DNA of 64,000 nucleotides. Origin: an uncultured Flavobacteriales bacterium. GTDB lineage: Bacteria; Bacteroidota; Bacteroidia; Flavobacteriales_D; Sanyastnellaceae. Shown here piece by piece: positions 37,998 through 48,000 of the stretch (position 1 is its first letter; the number at the start of each line of letters is the position of its first letter). The stretch is taken from positions 61,161-125,160 of the forward strand of contig CALJFZ010000011.1 of NCBI GenBank assembly GCA_938074325.1. Reading direction: 5' to 3'. The position numbers and the translations under genes were made by a program. A model generated the notes under the pieces. That model ran no database searches. It was not told where the DNA came from and saw only the letters and a list, made by a program, of their open reading frames with translations.

Positions 37998-39131
37998 GTG
38001 GACTCACCCCATCGCCTTTTGCCTGTTCTCCGCGGTTCGTGGATTGCCATTATGTTGATTGCCTTGGTCGGTACCTCGGTGCCTACTTGGGGGCAGTCTA
38101 CTTCGTTGGCTGGAGGGACCGCGGTGCGGTTGTTTCGCGCCCAACAGCTCATCATGGAAAACGTCGGATACTACCTCGAAGGAGCTGTGGCAGTGGACAT
38201 GGAGTCTGGGACGGTGTCATGGAATTCCTCGGAACGCGAGGTTGCGCGCAAGTTGGTTGAAGTCATCCGGAATGCGGCGTCGCTGCAGCAAATGGATGGA
38301 TTGGTAGCCGATGTTCAATTGTCATCGGAAACCATGGAACTCATTCAGCGGGTTTCCCATTTGTCGGTCCATGACCTGCGCCATTGGCGAATGGCCGACG
38401 GACTCACTGAAGCCGAACAATGGTACGTCATGGTTCAAACCTCGTTGGACGAATTGCGCATGCAGGTCGGGATTGATTTAAAGGTGTACTTGAACCAAAC
38501 CTTGATGAATGTGCTCCAACCGAACATGCCCGAGGCGGATGAGGCAATTGCCTTGGATTCGGAATGGTTGGAAATCAATGACGGGATTCCGCTGCCTTCA
38601 TTGGAGTGGGACGCTTCGGAGGCCACGTCGAGTGCGTTGTCTACGGCCGATGCCTCTGCGTGGGGTGGGAGTGGAAGCGATGATTTGACAGCAGTCTTGG
38701 ATCGGATACTGGACCTGTTGGAACAGCAGGAACGCCGACTGAATCGCTTGGAGGGTGCAGCCGATGGTGGTGCCCCTGTTTCCAATGATTGGAATGGGGC
38801 CTCGCTCCGACTGCCTGATTACATGGATGTTACCTTTTACTCGGGATCGGCTCGATTGTCCCTTGGGGCTCAATTGCAGTTGAACGAAATCATCGAGGTG
38901 ATGGGGCGTTATCCAACCATCCGAGTCGTGTGCACAGGGCATGCGGACCTCCCCGGAGATCGTCAATCAAACTTAGCGTTGTCCCGACGGCGAGCGGAAG
39001 CCGTACGAACGTACCTCTTGCAAAGTGGAATTGCGCCGGAACGAGCCTTGCTGAATTTTTTTGGCGAGGAACGAGCATCCGTGACGGGGCCTGCTGATCG
39101 ACGGGTCGAAGTCCGGTTTTACCGGAATTGA
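37998..39131 (+). CDS. OmpA-family protein
   Basis: C-terminal VTFYSGSARLSLGAQLQLNEIIEVMGRYPTIRVVCTGHADLPGDRQSNLALSRRRAEAVRTYLLQSGI. Confidence 0.85.
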   Translation: MDSPHRLLPVLRGSWIAIMLIALVGTSVPTWGQSTSLAGGTAVRLFRAQQLIMENVGYYLEGAVAVDMESGTVSWNSSEREVARKLVEVIRNAASLQQMDGLVADVQLSSETMELIQRVSHLSVHDLRHWRMADGLTEAEQWYVMVQTSLDELRMQVGIDLKVYLNQTLMNVLQPNMPEADEAIALDSEWLEINDGIPLPSLEWDASEATSSALSTADASAWGGSGSDDLTAVLDRILDLLEQQERRLNRLEGAADGGAPVSNDWNGASLRLPDYMDVTFYSGSARLSLGAQLQLNEIIEVMGRYPTIRVVCTGHADLPGDRQSNLALSRRRAEAVRTYLLQSGIAPERALLNFFGEERASVTGPADRRVEVRFYRN

Positions 39132-39177
39132 TGATTGCAAGGATTTGTTTCTCAACTTTGTGCGACACGCTACGCAC

Positions 39178-39801
39178 ATGAAGCTCATTTGCATTGGAAG
39201 GAATTACGCGGATCACGCAACGGAATTGGGGAATGCTGTGCCCAAAGAGCCGTTGTTTTTTCTGAAACCAGACAGTTCAGTCTTGCCTCATCGGCATCCG
39301 TTTTACATCCCGGCATGGACGCGTGACGTTCATCACGAGGTGGAGCTGTTGGTTCGCATTACGCGCAACGGCAAGTGCATTGCTCCGGAGTTTGCTCACC
39401 GGTATTTTGATGAAATTTCCTTGGGCATTGATTTTACGGCGCGTGATGTGCAGGCGCAGCTCAAGGCCAAGGGCCACCCGTGGGAAAAGGCCAAAGGATT
39501 TGACGGCTCAGCGGTCATCAGCCGAAAGTGGCTGCCCAAATCGCGTTGGGAGGAAGAGGGCTGGGAAAAGGTGCCGTTTTCCCTGAAAAAGAATGGCAAA
39601 GAGGTTCAATCGGCCACTGCGGAGTCCATGCTCTTTCACGTGCATGAGCTCATTGCCCATGTATCCCAATTCATGACCTTGAAGATGGGCGATGTGCTCT
39701 TCACTGGAACCCCTTCAGGTGTCGGGCCGGTGGCGGATGGCGATGAGTTGGAAGGGTTTTTAGAAAACGAGGCCATGTTCCGAGTCCAAGTACATGGGTA
39801 A
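39178..39801 (+). CDS. Fumarylacetoacetate hydrolase family protein
   Basis: MKLICIGRNYADHATELGN, GDVLFTGTPSGVGPVADGDELEG. Confidence 0.9.
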   Translation: MKLICIGRNYADHATELGNAVPKEPLFFLKPDSSVLPHRHPFYIPAWTRDVHHEVELLVRITRNGKCIAPEFAHRYFDEISLGIDFTARDVQAQLKAKGHPWEKAKGFDGSAVISRKWLPKSRWEEEGWEKVPFSLKKNGKEVQSATAESMLFHVHELIAHVSQFMTLKMGDVLFTGTPSGVGPVADGDELEGFLENEAMFRVQVHG

Positions 39802-40306
39802 TCAGCTTTTCTTCATCGGGTACATGGCTGCGGGGAAAAGCACGGCTGCTGCCCAGCTAGCAAAGCAGACCCATTTGCCTTTGCTGGATCTGGATGCAGC
39901 GTTGGAGGCGCGCCATAAAAAGCCCATTGCCGACCTCTTCGCCGCAGTTGGAGAAGCGGATTTTCGAAGGTTGGAATCAGCGATATTGGAGGAGATAGCC
40001 GGGTCTTCGGCGCATCGGATCATTGCCTGCGGTGGTGGGCTCGCGTGTACACCGGGCGCCATCGAACGGATGAAGCAGCACGGACGTGTGGTGTGGTTGA
40101 ACACACCGTTTGACGTCATTTTTCGACGGCTTTCGCAAAAGCCAGAAGGAAGGCCCTTACTTAGTAAACTGGGCTGGCCTGAGAAAAGCGGGATAGAGGA
40201 GCACTTCAGGTCCCGGCAATCTTGCTATGAAAAAGCGGACGAAGCGGTGGCCGAACTCACCGACCAGGTGCTGAGTGATTGGGCGAATTGGTTGCAATCC
40301 GATTAA
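39794..40306 (+). CDS. aroK: Shikimate kinase
   Basis: FFIGYMAAGKSTAAAQLA, DLDAALE, RRLESAILEEI, ACGGGLA. Confidence 0.9.
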   Translation: MGNQLFFIGYMAAGKSTAAAQLAKQTHLPLLDLDAALEARHKKPIADLFAAVGEADFRRLESAILEEIAGSSAHRIIACGGGLACTPGAIERMKQHGRVVWLNTPFDVIFRRLSQKPEGRPLLSKLGWPEKSGIEEHFRSRQSCYEKADEAVAELTDQVLSDWANWLQSD

Positions 40307-40815
40307 TCGTGAAGCACGGCAGCGTCGGAGGCGCTGGGCGATGCTTCAATGCTTACCTCGATGTGCTCTTTCAAGTTGGTGCTCAAGGTGAGCCCGCAAA
40401 AATCTGCGCGTACCGGAAACGATCGGTGAATGCGGTCGATCAAAACCGCAGTTGCCACCCGCGCCGGTCCTGCACCCAGAATGTGGTGCACCGCATACAT
40501 CAGGGTTTTTCCTGAATTGAGTACATCATCCAAAATGATGACCTGCTGCCCCTCTAGTTCGTCGAGCGGTTGGCTCAATGCGATGGCTTCCTCCAACGGA
40601 TTGGCCTTATTCAAAGTCAAGGTGGATGCATGAACGGTTTGACCACCAATTTCAGCAACGATGGCTCCGATGCGTTTTCCAACCGGTTCACCGTTTCCTG
40701 CAATGGAAATCAGGTGGAGTACATCGGCTTCGTGGAACTCCTCCAGAATTTGACGGGCGATCCGCTGGAGTTTGCGTTCAATTTGCTCAGACTCGAGGAT
40801 GCGGGTGCTGCTCAT
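40303..40815 (-). CDS. Phosphoribosyltransferase (PyrR-like)
   Basis: QQVIILDDVLNSGKTLMYAVHHIL PRPP-binding motif. Confidence 0.85.
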   Translation of the reverse strand: MSSTRILESEQIERKLQRIARQILEEFHEADVLHLISIAGNGEPVGKRIGAIVAEIGGQTVHASTLTLNKANPLEEAIALSQPLDELEGQQVIILDDVLNSGKTLMYAVHHILGAGPARVATAVLIDRIHRSFPVRADFCGLTLSTNLKEHIEVSIEASPSASDAAVLHD

Positions 40816-40818
40816 GGT

Positions 40819-42270
40819 TCAAAGTTCCATTGTTTTTTCGAATACTCCAACCGCTTCGACGTGCGCTGTGTGGGGGAATTGGTCAACAAGCGTGAGTTTC
40901 TGCAGGGCATATCCGTATTCGGCCAAAGTGGCTATGTCCCGTGCTTGGGTCGCAGGGTTGCACGAAACGTAGACGAGTCGCTTGGCTTGAAGGCGGATGA
41001 CCTTGCGCAGGGTCTTGGGTGAAATGCCTGCCCGAGGTGGGTCGAGAACGATGGTGTTGATTTTTCCGGTGTACTCGGGATACTCAAGCAGGAATTTTCC
41101 CACGTCTGCTGCGTGGAATTCGACCCCTTCAATTCCATTTTGTTCGGCGCTGCGTCGGGCATCGAGGATGGCTCGCTCAACAATGTCCACACCGACGACC
41201 TTGCGGTTGGAGGCACGTGCTAGCAATTGGCCAATGGTCCCCGTTCCGCAGAACAGATCCATGACAATTCCGTCTTCCTCGTTCGTCATGTGCGACGTGG
41301 CTTCTTTGACGGTCATTTCGTACAAACGCTCCGCGCTGGCGGGGTTGGTTTGGAAGAAACTCGCCATCTCCACATCGAAGTTCAAACCGTGCAATGTCTC
41401 GGTAACAAAAGGGTCTCCGTAAATGCACGTGCTCGCGCCTGCCCGTGCTTCGACGCGCTCACCTTTGTCGTCATTGATGGTATGCAATACCCCTTGCAGC
41501 CGGTCGCCAAAAAGGGTGCGCAACTGCTGGACGAATTGGTCTCTTGAAAACCGTTCGAGGTCGTCTGACGTCGTAACCAAATTCACCAGGATGCGCTGAG
41601 AGGCAATGCTTTTTCGGACAACTAAGAAGCGAAAGAAGCCTTCCCTTCGGGGTGGATGCCACGCTGGTAACCCCGTCGATTCAAACCACTTTCGCAGTTC
41701 TGGCATGGCATTTTCGACATTGGCGTCAAAAAGGCCTGAATCGCCTTCCAAATCTTCCACCGCCCACCACGTTCCGCGCCGCTTGAATCCCAGACCAAAC
41801 CGGTCTTCCTTTTCTCCCGTCGCGGGGTTGTGTACAATGGCCGAGAAGCTGTACTCCATCTTGTTCCGGTAATGCCATTGTTCGGGGGAAGCCACTAACC
41901 CTTGGTACACCCGATCGATGTCTTCCACCTGCCCGATCCGTCGGTACAAATCCAATGCGGTTTGCTCCTTGTGCCGGTGTTGGTGTTCGATGGGCAGGTG
42001 CGCGTACGGTGCACCGGGGATTTCTTGGTACGGAATGTCCACCTCCTCAGGAGCCCGTGCGACGACGTCTTCTAGCTTGCACTCGGCATACTTGGACTTG
42101 CATTTGACCACACGTGCGGTGACGCGTTGGCCGGGCAGGGCATTCTGAACGAAGATGACGAACGGACCGCGTTCTGTTTCCTGCCGGGCAATGCCTTTGC
42201 CTCCAAACGCAATGTCTTGGATGTCAAGCGTCAGCAGCTGGTTTTTGTGGAATAGTCGTTGGCGTCGCAC
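40819..42270 (-). CDS. rlmD: 23S rRNA (uracil(1939)-C(5))-methyltransferase RlmD-like
   Basis: TRAM-like N-terminus, VMDLFCGTGTIGQLLA, TIVLDPPRAGISPK, VYVSCNPATQARD; GTG 42270 start proposed (the ORF track extends to 42357). Confidence 0.9.
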   Translation of the reverse strand: MRRQRLFHKNQLLTLDIQDIAFGGKGIARQETERGPFVIFVQNALPGQRVTARVVKCKSKYAECKLEDVVARAPEEVDIPYQEIPGAPYAHLPIEHQHRHKEQTALDLYRRIGQVEDIDRVYQGLVASPEQWHYRNKMEYSFSAIVHNPATGEKEDRFGLGFKRRGTWWAVEDLEGDSGLFDANVENAMPELRKWFESTGLPAWHPPRREGFFRFLVVRKSIASQRILVNLVTTSDDLERFSRDQFVQQLRTLFGDRLQGVLHTINDDKGERVEARAGASTCIYGDPFVTETLHGLNFDVEMASFFQTNPASAERLYEMTVKEATSHMTNEEDGIVMDLFCGTGTIGQLLARASNRKVVGVDIVERAILDARRSAEQNGIEGVEFHAADVGKFLLEYPEYTGKINTIVLDPPRAGISPKTLRKVIRLQAKRLVYVSCNPATQARDIATLAEYGYALQKLTLVDQFPHTAHVEAVGVFEKTMEL

Positions 42271-42310
42271 GGGGGCAAAAGTACGCTGTTCAAGGCTGTA
42301 TCTTGCGTGC

Positions 42311-43171
42311 ATGCGACGGATGTCCAACTTTTTATTGGCCTTGGGCCTTGTGACCATTTTCGGAACGCTGCCTCAATTGGCAAGGGGCCAGAGAGCTGCT
42401 GAACTTTCCGTGTGCACGTTCAACGTTCGCTATGACAATCCCTCGGACACCATCACGTGGCTCGAGCGGCGGGAAGAGGTGGCTCAAGCGGTGCGGTATT
42501 TCGATGTCGTCGGCGTGCAAGAAGCCCTTCCGAATCAGTACGCGGATCTGCAACAGCGCATGCCCAACCACGCGGCTTTCGGGGTGGGGAGAGATGCAGA
42601 TGGTGGAGGAGAGGCTTGCCCAATTTTCTGGAATACCGAACGCTTTGATTTCTTAACCGGTGAAACCCGGTGGTTATCCCTTGAGCCCGCCAGACCTGGC
42701 AGTGTTGGGTGGGATGCAGACTTGCCCCGAATTGCAACGGTCGTGGTTCTTTTCGATCGAATGCGTCAGCAAACCGTGCGGGTGGTGAACACCCATTGGT
42801 CGCACGTTGGAGAGGAAGCGCGCATGCACGCTGCGGCCTTGCTTGCGGGATGGTGCGGTTGGGATGAAGCTGACGGAAATGAATTGGTACTGGTCTGCGG
42901 GGATATGAATGCGGAGCCTACCTCTGATCCCGTCCAGAGCTTGATGGCGGCCGCGGAGTTGACAGATACATACGAAGCTGCGAAGTACCGCTGCCGGAAG
43001 GAGTTTGGGACATACGCGACGTTTCTTCCGCAAAACTTGGCCAATTCTACCCGCATCGATTACATCCTCTTTCGAGGAGATGTTCAGGTCGATTGGGCCT
43101 GTGCGGATGAAATCATCAAGTACGGCGTCTACATCTCGGATCACATGCCGTACCACGCGATTTTTAAATGA
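42311..43171 (+). CDS. Endonuclease/exonuclease/phosphatase family protein
   Basis: LSVCTFNVRYDNPSDTITW, VVGVQEAL, VVNTHWSHVGEEARMHAA, CGDMNAEP, ISDHMPYHA. Confidence 0.92.
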   Translation: MRRMSNFLLALGLVTIFGTLPQLARGQRAAELSVCTFNVRYDNPSDTITWLERREEVAQAVRYFDVVGVQEALPNQYADLQQRMPNHAAFGVGRDADGGGEACPIFWNTERFDFLTGETRWLSLEPARPGSVGWDADLPRIATVVVLFDRMRQQTVRVVNTHWSHVGEEARMHAAALLAGWCGWDEADGNELVLVCGDMNAEPTSDPVQSLMAAAELTDTYEAAKYRCRKEFGTYATFLPQNLANSTRIDYILFRGDVQVDWACADEIIKYGVYISDHMPYHAIFK

Positions 43172-44586
43172 TGCGAACGAAGGCCATCGCTCAAGCAGCG
43201 GGTCCGGTTGCTGCCCTTTTGGTGTGGTTCCTGGCCTCAGCGCAAGGTCTTCCCGAACCGGCAAGCCGCGTGCTTGCTGCAGCCGCGTGGATGCTGGTGT
43301 GGTGGATTGCTGAAGCGGTACCCATCGGGGTGACCTCCGTTTTGCCCATGGTGCTCTTCCCGTTGCTAGGGGTGGCGGGCATAGCTGAGACCACGGCCCC
43401 GTATGGGTCGCATTACGTGTTCCTGTTCATGGGGGGCTTTTTGATTGCCCTTGCGTTGGAGAAATGGAACCTGCACAAGCGATTTGCCCTTTCTGTTCTG
43501 GTATTGGCTGGAGGCCGTCCGCGCCGCTTGATTGCAGGGTTTATGCTGTCCACTGCCGCACTGAGCATGTGGATTTCGAATACGGCTACCACCTTGATGA
43601 TGCTGCCCATTGCTTTGTCTGTGTTGCACAAGGTGGACGTCGCGCATCATCCCAAGTTTGGCTTGGCCTTGCTCTTGGGCACAGCGTATGCAGCGAATTT
43701 GGGCGGCATCGCTACCCTCATTGGTACACCGCCCAATGTGGCGATGGCTGGAGTCTTGGAGGAGCAGTTTGATGTCGTTGTTCCATTCTTTGAGTGGACA
43801 TGGATGGCGTTGCCGTTTTCCATTACCATGCTGATCGTGGTGTTTGTATTGCTCACGCGTGTTCTCACTCCTGTTTCGAACGAAACGCTTGAAGGAGGCC
43901 AAAGTGAAATTCGGGATGAGTTGCAGGCATTGGGTGCTTGGAGCGCCTCAGAAAAAAGGGTGGCGGTGGTGTTCGCCCTGACCGCCCTGCTGTGGATAGG
44001 ACGGAGGTGGCTGGTGTCGTGGACCGGCATTCCGCTGAATGATACGACGATTGCCATGGGTGCAGGCCTGTCCTTGTTCCTGATTCGGAGCCATGCCGAA
44101 GGCGCCCTTCTGGCGTGGAGGGACACCCGCAATTTGCCTTGGGATATTTTGCTGCTTTTTGGAGGCGGTTTGACGCTGGCCAATGCATTGGGAGAAGCTG
44201 ATGTGTTGAAAATGGTTGCTGAAGCATTGGCAGGATGGGATGGCATTAGCAGAGGAGCGCTGGTGCTGGTCTTTGCGGGTGTCGCCTTGCTCTTGACCGA
44301 AGTCATGAGCAATCTAGCATTGACCGTCGTTATGGTCCCTGTGGTTGGGCAAATTGCTATCCAATGGGGGATGAATCCTCTGCTCCTCGTCATCCCGGTA
44401 ACAATTGCCAGCAGTTGTGCCTTCATGTTGCCGATGGCGACCCCGCCCAATGCCATCATTTTCGGCAGCCAGCGCATTGGGATGAAGCAGATGGCTTCTG
44501 TCGGATTCGTGTTGAACGTAATTGCAGCCTTACTTGCTTGGTTCTGGGGGGTGTGGGTCTTGCCTGAGTGGTTGCAGTTCATCTAA
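43168..44586 (+). CDS. SLC13/DASS family sodium-coupled anion transporter
   Basis: ISNTATTLMMLPIALSV, IGTPPNVAMAG, CAFMLPMATPPNAIIFGS. Confidence 0.92.
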   Translation: MMRTKAIAQAAGPVAALLVWFLASAQGLPEPASRVLAAAAWMLVWWIAEAVPIGVTSVLPMVLFPLLGVAGIAETTAPYGSHYVFLFMGGFLIALALEKWNLHKRFALSVLVLAGGRPRRLIAGFMLSTAALSMWISNTATTLMMLPIALSVLHKVDVAHHPKFGLALLLGTAYAANLGGIATLIGTPPNVAMAGVLEEQFDVVVPFFEWTWMALPFSITMLIVVFVLLTRVLTPVSNETLEGGQSEIRDELQALGAWSASEKRVAVVFALTALLWIGRRWLVSWTGIPLNDTTIAMGAGLSLFLIRSHAEGALLAWRDTRNLPWDILLLFGGGLTLANALGEADVLKMVAEALAGWDGISRGALVLVFAGVALLLTEVMSNLALTVVMVPVVGQIAIQWGMNPLLLVIPVTIASSCAFMLPMATPPNAIIFGSQRIGMKQMASVGFVLNVIAALLAWFWGVWVLPEWLQFI

Positions 44587-44595
44587 CTTTGACAT

Positions 44596-45030
44596 GTGAA
44601 GCGCATCCTCATCCTCAACGGTCCCAATCTGAATTTGCTGGGTACACGCGAGCCCGGTATTTACGGCTCGGTAACCTTGGAATCCCTCGAGGGAAAATGG
44701 ATTGCATATGGCAAGGACCACGGAGTCGAAGTGACGTGTTTGCAGTCCAACATCGAGGGAGAGTTGGTTGACGCCCTTCAGGCTCATGGCTTTGATGCAG
44801 ACGCAATTCTCTTCAATCCGGGGGGGTATACCCACACCAGTGTGGCGTTGCGCGATGCCGTTGCGGCCATCACCTCCCCAGTCTATGAAGTACATATTTC
44901 CCATCCTGATGCGCGCGAAGAGTTTCGTAAAACCTCGCTGCTCCGTGAGGTTTGTGCTGGCAGTGTGAGCGGCCTGGGAGTTGCTGGGTACATGGCAGTC
45001 ATGGCTTCGCTGGTCAGTGTTGAACAATGA
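44596..45030 (+). CDS. aroQ: 3-dehydroquinate dehydratase, type II
   Basis: ILILNGPNLNLLGTREPGIYG, NPGGYTHTSVALRDA, EVHISHPDAREEFRKTS; GTG start. Confidence 0.96.
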   Translation: MKRILILNGPNLNLLGTREPGIYGSVTLESLEGKWIAYGKDHGVEVTCLQSNIEGELVDALQAHGFDADAILFNPGGYTHTSVALRDAVAAITSPVYEVHISHPDAREEFRKTSLLREVCAGSVSGLGVAGYMAVMASLVSVEQ

Positions 45031-48000
45031 ATGAGCGCCGGACAGCGGGTTGTCCGGGTAGGGTGCATTGTACCATGTATATGCCAGAAGCCCAAGAGTG
45101 TGTTGAGATCTTCCACTGATTGGTGCCAGGCGTATACGCTGGTTCCAGGGTCATTCGCTGACCGTGCAAATTGAAAACATTCCATTTGCAGTCATCAAAG
45201 GATAAACCGGCAGGGCATTCAATGTAGATGTGTTCGTCTGCAGGATTGGGAAATAGAATCCACTCAAACGGTTGGTCATCTTGCGGGGAGGCAATGGCGC
45301 CTTTTGTGGGCGATGCATCTTGCTGAATGGGCGAATCCGAGTCGCAAGTTGCGAAGTCAGGATGGCTGTCAAATGCATGCACAGGTAATCCATCAACCGT
45401 GGATTCCAGCCCGATGTATGGCACCATCATGGCTTGGCCTGTGGTACCATTAGGCCACATATTGTTGTTCCAATGCACCGTGTGCGTTGAGCTGTTTGAT
45501 TCATTCAACGAATCGGAATAACTCACAGTTCCTAGCAGCAAGGCGTCAGCGGCCTGTCCCATGTGATTTAATCCACTTGATAGGTCCGGCAGCAGGGCTT
45601 CGCTGCAAGAAATGTGGATGCCATTGTTCCACCAGCGATTTTGCCCCCAAGGGAGTGAAGCGTTCAAGAAGGCATTGGTGTCAAGGGCAATGCCTACTTC
45701 GCATGCTTGCCAGGTGTTGCAGCTAATATTGCCCGTTGATTGTTTTAGTCTTAAGCCTACCGAATGCCCTTCAAAGGAATTGCCTGCCAGGCGCACAGGG
45801 TGGCTAGTTTCGTCAATGGATAACTGGGCATGATCGATGATTCCTTCCGAGAAAGAGCAGGACTGAATGGTGGAGTATGAGGCCAAGTGGGTGCCAGTAA
45901 AGAAGCCTCCAATGAATTCAGAATTGTTGATATTAACGCCAATAGAATCGAGTTCAACAGAGGAATGCGTACTGGAAATGTGACGGAGGATGATGCCAGC
46001 AACTCCTCCATCGGCACCGTTAAAATTCAAGTTGTTCCATGCTCCTGCATCCCATTTCAAGCGGTGTTCGAATCGCAACAGGTGGTTGGGAGAGATTCCT
46101 TGGGCATCGACGTTTTTGCAAATCGTTTTGCATGTTACCTGCCATTCAGTGTCGTTCAAGAGGTCGATGCTGGCACTTTCTATTTTCAACGATCCTGTTC
46201 CTTCTGTCAGTGCTCGGGCATGCGCGTCAAAGATGATATGCAGGGGTGTTTGTGGCTGCCCTGATAAATCAAGGTTAGCGTGCATGCCTAAATAGACATA
46301 CCCCGTTTGGCCCTCAAACCGAATCGTTCCGGGGTCAAAACTCACTTCACTCGTCACGCGGAGGGTGTCGTTGTCATGAACATGAATGACGCCTGCATTG
46401 GTCCACATAGCTGTGCCGCCATTCAGATAAATGGCTCCTGATCCAACGCACTCAATTCGGCTGTTCTGTTTTTGAATGATTTGGCCAAATGGTGCAACAT
46501 GGATGGAGCCCGATTGAAGCACCAAGGACGCCCCTTCTTCGAGGATCAAGGCGGAATGCGGGCCAACATAGATGTCCCCTTGGACTTCCATGAGTTCATT
46601 TTTGGTCACAGTGAAGTACGCATGGGAGTTCCCCTCACCGATGGGGTCGCCTATGGTCATGGAAGTGCCAGGAGCAATGCGAAGGGCTTCTCCACATGTG
46701 CTTATCGCGCAGTGGAAAGTGGGCCAATCCCCTGGACCATTTGTGTCCTGTGTTCCAATTAAATATGAGCAAGTCGCTCCGTCCTCTTCGGACCCTTGTA
46801 ATGTCCGTTTGAAGGGTTGGCTCCACCCCAATTGGATGGTGTCGTTGTTCGTGGATTGAGCAGGTTGGCCGAGAACAACGTGGTTCCAAAGATGTGGGAT
46901 ATGCTCTGTGACATCACAGTGCAGAGCGGCCCCCGACGCAAGCGACTCCAAGGACCAGTCATCGAAGGGGATGTTTTCGGTTTCAAAACCTGCGAACAAC
47001 CCGATGTCCAGCGCCGAATGATTGGGAACGAACATGGAAAGCGGTTGGAAGACAGAGGCCTGAATTCCCGCCAAGTTCAATGCTTGTTCAAATTTTTGAA
47101 GATGCTCTGATGAGCTTCCTGCGAGGCCTTCATAGATGGGAGCGTCAGTTGCGTGGTGGGCCAACGCATCGAGCATTAATTCTTCGCCCCAGTTCCAGTC
47201 GGTGTTAATCAACTCTCCCTCGAAAATCACAGATTCATTTCCATTGGAAGCAGGATGGTCAGCGTTGCCAGGCTGCGCATGAAGCTGGATGTTTAAATAC
47301 TCCCAACCGAGGAACGATTCTTGTGCGGAGTACCACAATTCTGGCGGATTGTTCGCCGCTCCAGGGTGGGAGTTGGCGACGGCGACATTGGTGCAATGCT
47401 CGGGGAATCCCATTGCGGCTTGGGCGGATTCAAGAGCCGCTCGGGATGTTGAAGGGTGCAAGGGCGACCCGATTAGTAATTCGCTGGCAGCGGGACTCAA
47501 CAGGGCTGTTTCAAGGTTGGCGGCCTCAACGGAGATGGCTGCAAAAAAACCAATGGCCTCTTGAAGTGCCACAGGCAAATAGGCGCCTCGAAATGGGCTG
47601 TCGATGGCCACGAAAAGTCGCACACAGTGGTCCATGTCGTCCAATTCCATTTGGCGCAAGGTCAATCGTCCTACCACGCCTCCCATACTAGGGCCAATCA
47701 AAACCAACGGTGAATTCCCAACCCGAAAGTCACGGCACTTTTCAATGACATGGCGGACAAGCGTGGTTTGCTGAAATACCGATTGCGTGCCGTCTTCAAA
47801 ATCAAGGAATACGAGGTCGAATCCTTCGGTACGGAGTGAGTCCATTACGAGGGATAAGCCGTCTAATGCGTGAGAATGTGCGCCATCGCAGTTCCAAATC
47901 ACATCCCAATTGAGGTCGCCAAATCCGTATTCCGGGAAATGTCCGCCAAGTCCGGGATCAAATCCTTCCAAGAGAATCAAGGGCTTATCAAAAATTCCAT

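Noticed and set aside
40815-40830. GAACTTTG-N4-ATG upstream of the PyrR-like gene
   Set aside because: Mismatch at the first base of the box, and the sequence encodes the RlmD C-terminus; likely operonic.
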